From: Craspedostauros australis
Taxonomy: Eukaryota; Bacillariophyta; Bacillariophyceae; Mastogloiales; Achnanthaceae
Assembly: GCA_026770025.1 (NCBI GenBank)
Contig: JAMXDE010000004.1
Location: 2,542,001 to 2,606,000, forward strand
Direction of reading: 5' to 3'
DNA length: 64,000 nucleotides
A program made the position numbers and the translations under genes. Each line of letters begins with the position of its first letter. Position 1 is the stretch's first letter. Under the pieces are notes generated by a model that made no database searches, had not been told where the DNA came from, and was given only the letters and a program-made list of their open reading frames with translations. Shown piece by piece: positions 54,484-63,052 of the stretch.

Positions 54484-57400
54484 TCACCATCCCATGAGCA
54501 TCCTTCGCAGGTGCTCGAATGCATCCCGCGCAAGGCCCTTGGTGAAGATGTCGGCGACCTGATGTGGTGTTGGTACATGTAGGATTCGAATGAAGCCTTC
54601 CTTGACCCAGTGCCAGAAGAAGTGCCACTTGGTGAGAAAGTGTTTGGTTCGCGCCGTGACCTTGTGGTTTGTTGCCAGTGAGATGCACGCCTCATTATCC
54701 TCAAAGACGGTGCATTGGATGTTTGTTTGCAGCGGTTGATTGAGGTTAGTTGATGCGTTCACTTCGTTGATAAGCTGTTGCATTGGGATGAGGGCGCGCA
54801 TGGCAAGAGACAGCGCGGCGTATTCCGATTCCATAGTTGACAAGGCGATCTCCGTCTGCAGCTTCGATTTCCACACGAGCGGGCAGCCACCGAGGATGAT
54901 GACGTAGCCGGTACGTGAGCGTACTGCGTTGGGAGAATCGTCGGGCTCGCGCTTGTACAGACCAGCGAAATCGGCATCGACGTAACACTCCAAGTTGAGT
55001 TGGCCCGTTGGTCGTACGATAGTACCCATGGTGTTTGTGTGGCGGAGGTATCGCACGATCATCTTGATGGCCTTTGCGTGCGGTTGGCGGGGTTCGTTGC
55101 TGAATCGGGCCACTTGAGATACGGCGAAGGCCAGGTCGGGGCGTGTGTTCGTAGTCAAGTAGAGCATCATGCCGACGATGGAGCGGTAGTTCCATGCTTC
55201 CTTCATTGGCGGTTGGTCGGTTGAGGCGCCGAGGGCAAGTTGTGTTGTTGGTGTTACGTTTGGTTTGCAATGCTGCATGCCGGTGGCCTCGATGATCTTG
55301 TTGATTAATCCGGTCTGCTTGAGGTGGATGGTGTTGTTTTTGGGGTCTCGGTGTAGTGATATTCCCAGGAACTCCGTGAACGTGCCCTCTCGTGTGAGAT
55401 CAAATCCGCGTTTGCGCATGGACTCGATGAATGCGTCTGCCTCTTCTTCCGTACGCGAAGCGATGCCAGCGTCGTCCACGTAGAGAACGATCATCATGCC
55501 GTCTCGCATGAACAGGCACTTCTCTTGGTCACACGCGTGAAACCCTTCCGCAAGGAGGGCGCGCACGAGGTGCTGATACCATAGCTTGGGAGCTATAGTT
55601 AGGCCGTAAAGGCTTTTAATCAGCTTGAGGCACGTGTCAGGTCCATTTGTTGATCGGAAGCCGCGAGGAAGGTGTAAGTAGACAGGTCGGTGGATGTCGG
55701 CTTGGACGAACGCGTTCGAAAAATCGATCGACGTCGTGACCCAGCGGAGCAAAATGGAAAGGATGAGAAAGACGCGGACGGATGACCATGCGACAACCGG
55801 AGCGTAGGTTGCCTCCGTTTCGGTCATCATATCGCCTCTGCAGCACCATCGGCCTTTATACTTCTTGACCGTCCCGTCGGGCATTCGCTTGCGTCGGAAT
55901 ACCCATGTCCCCGGGAAGATGCGATCGGTGGTGGAGGATTTTGGCACTTCAATCCACGTCCCTTTGTTGGTGAGATCGTGGATTTCCTTGTGTGCGGCGG
56001 CCATCCATTCATTCTTGTTGTCGTCATTCATGGCCTCGCTGAAAGATAGAGTGTCGGGGTCGGCTTTCGACGCCTTGTAGCTGAAATGCCGGTCCGTGAT
56101 GTCGAGATCGCCGCCGCTGGTGAAGAAGCTGAGCAGGTCGTATGTGATGAGGGCACTGTGGTTGTCGTTGTCGTCGTGCTCGACCGCTGCTGCCATTGCG
56201 TAGTGTTCGTCGGTTTCATCGTCATGCTGTGGTGGATGGTGGGCGTGGTGAGTTGGTGCCGAAACGTGCTGTTCGGCCTGTTCGAATTCGCTTGGTGGAG
56301 CCATGATCGTTGGTGGTACCTCGGGTGCGACTCCAAGCTGGATGTGTAAGTGGAGTATTCCGATTTCAAATCGCTCGTCGTGCGTGATGAGGTGCCACGC
56401 GAAGCCTGCTCGTCGCATGAAGTCCTGTACCCGTTCATCTTCGTCCGGCGGTCGCAGACCGTTCTCCATGGCCGCAATGGCTCGCTCCAGAGTATATCGC
56501 TGGCCTTGTATTCTTGGTATAAACCCAAAGTACGAGACGGGGAGGTGGTACTCACCTGTCTCGAGCATTTCGTCGACGGCGTCAACAAACCTGCGGATGG
56601 CGTAGTAGATGCACTGGCTTCTTGCAGCCTCCGTTGGGAATCGGAACTGCACCACATGGTCAAAGTAGTGGCGGATGTGCCGAGTGATGTTGACGTGGTG
56701 TGGCCACAGGTGACCGATGTCGATGGGGTCCATGGTGTAGCCGGGGGATGAGTCGTCGTCCTCTGAGGACGAGTCGGATTGGTTGCTCATCATGAGGATG
56801 TGGTGTTCATGCCGGGATGTTGCTTCATCGGCCGCTGCCTCCTCTTGTTCCCTGCGCATCTCGGCCCGGATCTCGAGCTGTCTTGCACGTAGCATCCGTT
56901 CCATCTCGAGGTCGCCCTGCGCCCAACGCCGTTCGTCCTTTTTTAGCTCTTCGGTATCGATGGTTTTCAAATTTCGGAGCATGGATTCCGCGTTACGGAC
57001 CAGGACCTTGGCTTTTTGTGTCACCTGGTCGTCAGGGTGCTCTGTGAACTCCATCAGTGACTGGCGGCACTCCTGTAAAACCTTCTTCATGCTCTGCACT
57101 GCTTGGGTCCTGCTGGAGTTGCCTGTGTGTTGAGTTGTCACGTTGGCGCTAGCTTCGATGGGTAGCGTGTCTTCATCTGCCCACACGACTTTGCCCCCTA
57201 ACTTGTCGTAGGTGAGCCGCTCGACGGTTTTGCGTTCTCTTGGCTCTCGTTTGTTGATACGCTCCGAGCGGCGGAGCGGAGGCGGCCTGGTTGGTTTGGC
57301 CTTGTCTCTTTTCGTTGACGCGTGGGTGGGTTCACGAAGTGGCGAAGCTGGAGGGGAATCACTTGCGATCGGCATGACACCACTTTCGTCGTCGTTTGTC

Positions 57401-60400
57401 GCTCCCTCTGTTGGTGGCAACAGGTTTGGTGAGGTCGTGGTGATGCGTTCCGGTAGCTCCTCAGCTCCCTCTGTTTGTGGCACTGGTGACTTGGGTGTGT
57501 CGTCGTGAACGGTATCTGATGACTGAAGGGTTGGTTGAGGTGGTTGCACTTGATCGACCGGTGTTGCGTCGTTGTTCATTTCCGGTTCCGACGGCTGCTC
57601 CAAAATGTGAGCTGGTGAGTCTGTGTTGGTCGGAGTTCGCGTGGGTGCCGGTTGTGTGCCCGATGATGACGGTGGTATCGGCGCATCGTCGATGGAGTGA
57701 AATCGTCGGTGATCGTTTGCGTCTTCACGTTCGATATCTCTTTCTTCCATGGCGATGATGTCTTCGTCGTTGAAAGGAATCTGGTAGGTTGTATCGCCGA
57801 ACATGTGGGTCCATTCGCTGGTGTTGTAGTCGGGAAGGTCGCTTGGGTTGGTTGTGATGGTTGCGAACCAATCGTCAAAAACGACGTGAAATTGCGGGGT
57901 GATCGATCCTGTCCGTGGTGACAACACAAGGGGGACTGTTGATGCGTGACGGGTGGAGAGGCCCATGTTGACGTACCGTTCTCCGCGTGGTTCCCATCGT
58001 GGAATCTTGCGGCCATCGCCAAGAGCTTTGTTTAATACGTACACTGGGCTGCCCCACACATGAAGGTTGTGGAGTTGCTTCAGCGGGATGCGAGTTCGCG
58101 ACAGGATGTCCATTGGTGTTAATCCGGTGGCTGCGTTGGGGACCCGATTGTGAATGTACGCTGCATGCACGACCGCCATGGGCCAATGCTGTGCGTCAAA
58201 CATCGTCGGCCAATGAATGCTCTGATGCATCATCATTGTGCGTGCCATGGAGATGATGGTACGGATGCTCCGCTCGGCCACTCCGTTGTGATGATGGGCA
58301 CCGACTCCGGCGAAGCGATGCACTTGGTGGAAGCGCTCGAGGTGTTTGGTGTAGTCTGGAGATGTGAAGGTGGTGGCATTGTCCGATAGGTAGGAGCGCA
58401 CCGGTACCCCCACATCACGACACATTGACTCGAATCGCGTCTTGGCTTCAAGTGTTGCGTGGGTTGTGAGAGACGCAACAGGTTCCACGTGAATGTACCC
58501 TGATGCATGATCCACAAACATCGCTCCGCCTTTATACATCTCCGAGGTGTCAGATTTGCCCCTTCCAGTGAATAGGCGGCCCAGCGTGCGTCCCACGAAG
58601 TGGTCCACGGAGACCTGTTGGCCGGGGAAGAGGTGATCGGTTTTGATCACACCCTGTCTATCCCGTATTGCGTGCTGTGTCGTGCCTGGTGTTGGTCTGC
58701 GGTGTTGTTTGCCAAACTGGCATGCCGCACATAGCGGGCACTCCTGCACACGGGCGGCTGCTGTTTGCATCTTCTGTGATGCTTCGGTGTTGACGAGTGC
58801 ACCTGATCGAAGTAGGAATTGCACGCGTCGGAAGGAGAGGTGCCCGAGTCGGTAGTGCCATTTGAGGAGTTCCTTCTGTGGCTGGCTTAGATTTTGGTTG
58901 TGTTGTGCTACGGAAGTGATGGTTGTTGTGAGCGCGGCTGGCACGTCGGAGAGATCGCCTGTGCGGTAGGCACGTGATGTGGGAAGACGATTTGCTTTCC
59001 GGTTGTGGGCGATGATGGATCCTCGTTCTTCGTTTCCTGGGATACCGCTCAGCTTGATGTTGGTAGCTTCCACGATGATGTTTTCTCCTTTGTACTCATG
59101 GAGGAGACTTGTGGTGCTGATGAGTTTGACGGATGATCCTGGTACGTAGAAGGCCGGGAGACGCAAGGATCGCGGCTTGCCGTTGGTGTCGAGGATCGAC
59201 CACTCCACTGTGCCCTTCGTCTTGACCTTGGTGCGACGAAGGAACCCATTGAGGAAGGTCGGTGTTGTTGGTGCAGAGGTGGGGCCCACAAAATCGTTCA
59301 TGTCGTTGGTAACACAGATGGAGGCACCGGTGTCCCACACTACATCGAAGGAGCCACCGCTTGGGATGACCTCTTCTACCTTGTGAGGCGCGGCGAAGGC
59401 ATGTTTACAACCGAGGATGGCCGTGAGGGTGTAATAGGCGTTGGCAAGTACGTTGGCGCTTGCGTGTTCACTTGGTCGTGCTTCGTTGCGTTTGTTGGGT
59501 GGACGAGCGGGACTGGGCGTATGCTTCGCGCGACAGGAGTTTTGGCTTGTACCTCTGCATCGGCGAACCCGTCGGGTTTTGTTTCGGTGGTTCGCACGTG
59601 GAGCGTCGAATTTTGCGATGGTGGTGCGTTTGTCGTGGAGGAAGTGCTTGAAGTCGTCGTTGCCAAACACAGAGTCGTACAGACTGTTTGCTGGCATGGC
59701 TGGATGATGGTAGAAGCGTTGGTGAGTTTTAAAACGCTTTCGTTGTTTCTTCTTCCAGACGTTGGTTGCATGGCTTGTTCGGGTCGAGGTGGGTTGGTAA
59801 TGCCGTGGAACACTGGTGTGGAGGGCGAATAGCACAATGGCTGTTGTCATCCACATCATGGTGCTCATCACGTACCAGCCGCACTCGATGCCGAGCACGG
59901 CGATTTGCACTGAGCAAAGGGCGAGAAAGGATCCGGTCAAGATGTTGATGGTGTCGAAGGAGGTGAAGACCTCCCACACGGCTGTCCACCAGGCATGTTC
60001 GCTCACGTGCGCTTCCGCGGACAGGCAGGTCCAGGCAGCGTGGTCGATTTCGAGCTGTGGGTTTTTGGGCTTTCGCTGGAAGTCGTCAATGTGGCCGGCT
60101 GTGCCGTGGGAGATGCGCCAGTGGCGGCACTTCGCACACCAATGGAAGGTCTTGTCGTTCATGAGCTTCTGTTGTGGCTCACCCTTCCTTGGGGGCGTTG
60201 TGATCCAGGGGTCCTTCTTTGGTTGTGCTTTCTTCGTGGTTGACTTGTTCTTGGCACCTTGTCGCTTGCCTCCCTTGTGCTGTTCCAGAAGACGAGCTTC
60301 CTTTGTAGTTGAGGTGTGGTTTGCGTGCATGCGAGGGGTGTTTCGATCACGAGAGTGCCTGTTGGCGTGCCAGGAGTTTCCCTGTAGCTCGTCGAGATAG

Positions 60401-60594
60401 GCATCCTCAGCTACGCTGCAGATGTCCATCCAGGTGAGGTCCTCACGGAGCAGGTGGGGCTCCGCTCGCTCGTAGGTCTTGAGGGACTTGTCTTCGATCA
60501 GTCGTCTGAGTCGATCGCTGATGTCGAGGATTCGATGACGGTATCGTTCTCCTGACGTGGTTCTGCCTCCTGCCATGAAGAAGTTGTCTGTCAT
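54484..60594 (-). CDS. Copia-type Pol polyprotein (protease, integrase, reverse transcriptase, RNase H)
   Basis: 2036 residues from the ATG at 60594. A zinc-binding motif HWCAKCRHWRISHGTAGH (about 151-168) resembles the diatom copia nucleocapsid motif. Two hydrophobic segments (about 215-260, ILTGSFLALCSVQIAVLGI and STMMWMTTAIVLFALH) are unusual for Pol. Protease DTG at 421-423 (FDVVWDTGASICVTND). The integrase zinc region WHYRLGHLSF ... CPLCAACQFGKQH is followed by the catalytic core (VSVDHFVG, YLSDNATTF, GVAERSIRT). Reverse transcriptase has WVFRRKRMPDG, TTSIDFSNAFVQADI and VLYVDDAG. RNase H has CYVDADFAG, STMESEYAAL and KHFLTKWHFF, ending ADIFTKGLA. All catalytic motifs are present and no stop interrupts the frame, so the element looks competent. 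It follows gag in the same frame after one UAG. Confidence 0.95.
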   Translation of the reverse strand: MTDNFFMAGGRTTSGERYRHRILDISDRLRRLIEDKSLKTYERAEPHLLREDLTWMDICSVAEDAYLDELQGNSWHANRHSRDRNTPRMHANHTSTTKEARLLEQHKGGKRQGAKNKSTTKKAQPKKDPWITTPPRKGEPQQKLMNDKTFHWCAKCRHWRISHGTAGHIDDFQRKPKNPQLEIDHAAWTCLSAEAHVSEHAWWTAVWEVFTSFDTINILTGSFLALCSVQIAVLGIECGWYVMSTMMWMTTAIVLFALHTSVPRHYQPTSTRTSHATNVWKKKQRKRFKTHQRFYHHPAMPANSLYDSVFGNDDFKHFLHDKRTTIAKFDAPRANHRNKTRRVRRCRGTSQNSCRAKHTPSPARPPNKRNEARPSEHASANVLANAYYTLTAILGCKHAFAAPHKVEEVIPSGGSFDVVWDTGASICVTNDMNDFVGPTSAPTTPTFLNGFLRRTKVKTKGTVEWSILDTNGKPRSLRLPAFYVPGSSVKLISTTSLLHEYKGENIIVEATNIKLSGIPGNEERGSIIAHNRKANRLPTSRAYRTGDLSDVPAALTTTITSVAQHNQNLSQPQKELLKWHYRLGHLSFRRVQFLLRSGALVNTEASQKMQTAAARVQECPLCAACQFGKQHRRPTPGTTQHAIRDRQGVIKTDHLFPGQQVSVDHFVGRTLGRLFTGRGKSDTSEMYKGGAMFVDHASGYIHVEPVASLTTHATLEAKTRFESMCRDVGVPVRSYLSDNATTFTSPDYTKHLERFHQVHRFAGVGAHHHNGVAERSIRTIISMARTMMMHQSIHWPTMFDAQHWPMAVVHAAYIHNRVPNAATGLTPMDILSRTRIPLKQLHNLHVWGSPVYVLNKALGDGRKIPRWEPRGERYVNMGLSTRHASTVPLVLSPRTGSITPQFHVVFDDWFATITTNPSDLPDYNTSEWTHMFGDTTYQIPFNDEDIIAMEERDIEREDANDHRRFHSIDDAPIPPSSSGTQPAPTRTPTNTDSPAHILEQPSEPEMNNDATPVDQVQPPQPTLQSSDTVHDDTPKSPVPQTEGAEELPERITTTSPNLLPPTEGATNDDESGVMPIASDSPPASPLREPTHASTKRDKAKPTRPPPLRRSERINKREPRERKTVERLTYDKLGGKVVWADEDTLPIEASANVTTQHTGNSSRTQAVQSMKKVLQECRQSLMEFTEHPDDQVTQKAKVLVRNAESMLRNLKTIDTEELKKDERRWAQGDLEMERMLRARQLEIRAEMRREQEEAAADEATSRHEHHILMMSNQSDSSSEDDDSSPGYTMDPIDIGHLWPHHVNITRHIRHYFDHVVQFRFPTEAARSQCIYYAIRRFVDAVDEMLETGEYHLPVSYFGFIPRIQGQRYTLERAIAAMENGLRPPDEDERVQDFMRRAGFAWHLITHDERFEIGILHLHIQLGVAPEVPPTIMAPPSEFEQAEQHVSAPTHHAHHPPQHDDETDEHYAMAAAVEHDDNDNHSALITYDLLSFFTSGGDLDITDRHFSYKASKADPDTLSFSEAMNDDNKNEWMAAAHKEIHDLTNKGTWIEVPKSSTTDRIFPGTWVFRRKRMPDGTVKKYKGRWCCRGDMMTETEATYAPVVAWSSVRVFLILSILLRWVTTSIDFSNAFVQADIHRPVYLHLPRGFRSTNGPDTCLKLIKSLYGLTIAPKLWYQHLVRALLAEGFHACDQEKCLFMRDGMMIVLYVDDAGIASRTEEEADAFIESMRKRGFDLTREGTFTEFLGISLHRDPKNNTIHLKQTGLINKIIEATGMQHCKPNVTPTTQLALGASTDQPPMKEAWNYRSIVGMMLYLTTNTRPDLAFAVSQVARFSNEPRQPHAKAIKMIVRYLRHTNTMGTIVRPTGQLNLECYVDADFAGLYKREPDDSPNAVRSRTGYVIILGGCPLVWKSKLQTEIALSTMESEYAALSLAMRALIPMQQLINEVNASTNLNQPLQTNIQCTVFEDNEACISLATNHKVTARTKHFLTKWHFFWHWVKEGFIRILHVPTPHQVADIFTKGLARDAFEHLRRMLMGW

Positions 60595-60618
60595 GGTACG
60601 GAGAAGCGAAATCTCAAA

Positions 60619-61656
60619 CTAGTCGGCGTCTTGAAGTTCCTTGCACATGATGCGAAGAGCGTCAGCCATGGCTTGGATGTTCTCTCCCTGGAACTTCTGG
60701 GGCGTGGTCTTTCTGACCTTCTCTTGGAGCCGTGCGTACTTGTCCAGCGAGCTCGAGGTGATACTCTTGATGAGTTCGGTGAAGATCACGTTGAAGTCTT
60801 GTTGGTACTTCGGCTTGATGCGGTTCATCAGGCGGTCTTCGAGGTCGGGGTCAAGGCTGTCGCGTAGGAATCGAGCGGCAGATGCGTTGTTCTGCTTGTC
60901 GTATCGGTCCCACAAGTGGCGATAGACGTCGTGGTGGTCGGTGGCTTGGCTGATGGTGGTGCTGCCTGGGGCATCGAGGACACACACCATCTCATCGGGG
61001 TGTTCGTTGCTCCTCATGTAGGTCATCGAGATGAGACCTGCGGTGGACATGTGGTCCTTGAGGAGGCGCAGCATGCGCTGGCGGTTGTCCCCAATCCGGA
61101 AGCGTGGGCGGATGCCTTTCTCTCGCTCCGGTTGGTTCTTGGAGTCGGAGCCGTTGTGAAGAACGCGCTGCTGTTGGGAGCTGTCGTAGGACAGGGCTGA
61201 GTCTTCAGCGAGACCTGTCCATTCGACGTTCGGTTTCCCTCCCGTCCATGGTACCCAGTGACGACCAGCCTTGGTGAGACCACCCATGATGGGTTTCTCT
61301 GGCTTGTCTTCGCTTTCGTACGCCACGTACGTGGTTTCGGGTCCGATGGGGTCTTCGTCGGCTTCAAACGGGAAGCCACCTCCGGTGGATCCGGTTTGGT
61401 TGTCGGCGTTGCCTTCGCGTCTACCGGTTCCTTCGGTCTCACCGAGGTTTGGTGGGTTGTTGGCGCCCCCAGCGTTTCCTTGGGCCGGGTCGCCTTCGCC
61501 TTGCCCAGCTGCCGTTTGGCCTCTCTGCTGGACAGGGATGGGTGCAGCTCCTCGTGAGACTCGGGATTCGTTGAGGTCTCGAAGGGCTTGGGCGGCTTGT
61601 TGGTTGAGCCGCTCCACGAAGGCCTCCAGCCTGCGTTCTTCGCTGCTGATGCTCAT
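60619..61656 (-). CDS. Copia-type Gag protein
   Basis: 345 residues from the ATG at 61656. The N-terminus is helical, followed by a Gly/Asn/Gln-rich linker. The second half is a capsid-like helical domain (TISQATDHHDVYRHLWDRYDKQNNASAARFL, then LMNRIKPKYQQDFNVIFTELI) of the kind seen in copia gag. It has no CCHC knuckle itself; the zinc motif lies in the start of the next frame. The gene ends in TAG at 60619-60621, and the same frame then stays open through 24 nt to the pol ATG at 60594 and on to the end of pol, so either reinitiation or UAG readthrough could make Pol. Confidence 0.85.
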   Translation of the reverse strand: MSISSEERRLEAFVERLNQQAAQALRDLNESRVSRGAAPIPVQQRGQTAAGQGEGDPAQGNAGGANNPPNLGETEGTGRREGNADNQTGSTGGGFPFEADEDPIGPETTYVAYESEDKPEKPIMGGLTKAGRHWVPWTGGKPNVEWTGLAEDSALSYDSSQQQRVLHNGSDSKNQPEREKGIRPRFRIGDNRQRMLRLLKDHMSTAGLISMTYMRSNEHPDEMVCVLDAPGSTTISQATDHHDVYRHLWDRYDKQNNASAARFLRDSLDPDLEDRLMNRIKPKYQQDFNVIFTELIKSITSSSLDKYARLQEKVRKTTPQKFQGENIQAMADALRIMCKELQDAD

Positions 61657-62031
61657 GTCTTCTCCTTATTCGCTCATGGTGAGGCGGTGGAGGTGTCGAA
61701 GTCGTTGGGCTTCGCTTGGTGTCGACTGTTGTCTCGGGCGTCGCTGCTCTTCCTCCCTTCGTTGGCGAAGGTGTGCACGGAGGTATTGGCAGGGGTGCTC
61801 TGGAGACGGACACCTGGTCTTGCAGGTGTTGTTGGGGTGCGCTTGCTTAGCAAGGGCTTGGTTTGATAAGTTGCCTTCGGGCTAACTTCATCGGTTGCTT
61901 ATCAGGATCGTTTTTCCTGAGAGGCTTGGAGCCTTGGGGCTCGGTGTCGTTGGACACAGCGATCTGCGCGCTGAGGAAGTCTCTTGGAGGGTGAGGAAGG
62001 TGGATGTAGTTGATTGCAGATCGCAGCTACC
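61657..62031 (-). other. Retrotransposon 5' leader and primer-binding site
   Basis: 375 bp between the 5' LTR and gag. On minus it begins TGGTAGCTGCGATCTGC, whose first seven bases fit a tRNA 3' end complement (CCA-containing). No coding region supported. Confidence 0.6.
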
Positions 62032-62574
62032 AGTTGGTATTCCGTGTCTTTCGCACGTTGTCAGGAGGATGGTCTGTCCTTCAACCGGTTTTGACGCCGT
62101 TTGATGTTGAGGACAAAGCTGTATCAGACGATGATGTAACTGTAGTAGACTCGGAAGTAAGCTGTGAAGATTGTTTCTGATTGCTTGTTTTATGTGTTAA
62201 GCTTACTATTGATAGGACGATCGAGTAAAAAGGTGGGGTTCGTGCTGTCGTACTGTAGCCGTTCTTTGTTGCGCAGCAGCATGCCGTGGTGATCCTGCAC
62301 ACATACAGTCTTCCAGTATCGTCACCCATAGAGCAGCAGCTAATCCATTCACATGGATATGCTTCAAGATAGATGCATGTTCAACAGAGTGACGAGATGG
62401 ACAGGTGGCAGGGGTGCATGAGCTGGAGGGCGAGCAACGCATGGATTGCAGTTCAACTACACATCGTGTGTGTGGTAGCCTTTCATCACAGTATCGGTCT
62501 TGGGTACCGAATACTGCGTACGCGGAATGGACAGTCAGGTCCCGAGTCAGTCCCGGAGCTAGTCTGTCCCAACT
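62032..62574 (-). repeat. 5' LTR
   Basis: 543 bp, paired with 53859-54401 at an offset of 8,173 bp. Should contain the promoter; no strong TATA box was assigned. Confidence 0.9.
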
Positions 62575-62579
62575 GCGAT

Positions 62580-62810
62580 GATGTGTTTTGTGTGATGTGT
62601 TTTGTGTCATGTGTTTTGTGACGAGCAGAATGTGGAATCAGGTGCCACATGCTAACGTGTAATTAACGCGTACCAAACGACTGACACCTTCGGAAGCAAA
62701 TCCGTGACTGATCACCTCACGATAAATACATGAGAACAGCATAGAACCTTCTGCCAACAACAACGGGTTTTGTGCTGTTGGACCCATGTGACTGCTTTGC
62801 ATACATAGAT
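62580..62810. other. Remainder of the DNA transposon right of the copia insertion
   Basis: Formerly continuous with 53550-53853. Begins with three copies of a 14-bp unit (ATGTGTTTTGTGTS, about 62582-62621). No gene supported. Confidence 0.6.
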
Positions 62811-62969
62811 CACTCCATAAAACTTAAAATAAGGATCTAACAAAAAGTGTAACGGTTAATTATGTATAAAGAGACTATAAGGATTACGAATATGTGCTTG
62901 GTTTGGATATCGCAGATGAAAAGTTAGAATGTCTATTTCAAAGTGTTGGTCGACTCACTGATCGGGCTC
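62811..62969 (-). repeat. Right terminal inverted repeat
   Basis: Reverse complement of the left end at 48191-48350. Its outermost 37 bp match the left end better than they match the neighbouring copy at 63053, supporting a pairing of these two ends. Confidence 0.7.
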
Positions 62970-63052
62970 ATAAAGAAGGTTGGATTTGTCTCTGCCGCAG
63001 TGCAACAACAACGATTCGTTTGGCTACCACCATGAAGATGCACAAAATGTAT

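Larger units (their letters stand above)
53859..62574 (-). mobile_element. Full-length Ty1/copia-type LTR retrotransposon (diatom CoDi-like)
   Basis: 8,716 bp, transcribed on minus. Two 543-bp LTRs (53859-54401 and 62032-62574) with inverted termini AGTTGG/CCAACT. Flanking 5-bp target duplication GCGAT (53854-53858 and 62575-62579). Domain order gag, protease, integrase, reverse transcriptase, RNase H, which defines the copia type. The purine-rich GAGAGGGAG directly before the left (3') LTR fits a polypurine tract; TGGTAGC next to the right (5') LTR fits the start of a primer-binding site. Both large frames are intact. Confidence 0.95.
48191..62969. mobile_element. DNA transposon with long terminal inverted repeats, interrupted by a copia element
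   Basis: The sequence at 48191-48350 is repeated in inverse orientation at 62811-62969 (both ends read GAGCC[C/G]GATCAGTGAGTCGACC, then AACACTTTGAAATAGAC). The flanks show ATAA immediately outside both ends (48187-48190 and 62970-62973), a plausible target duplication. Removing the nested retrotransposon and one GCGAT leaves about 6.06 kb, carrying a spliced accessory ORF (plus) and the 1170-residue DDE-like gene (minus). A second copy begins at 63053. The boundary call rests on by-eye alignment of the two ends and the second copy. Confidence 0.65.
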
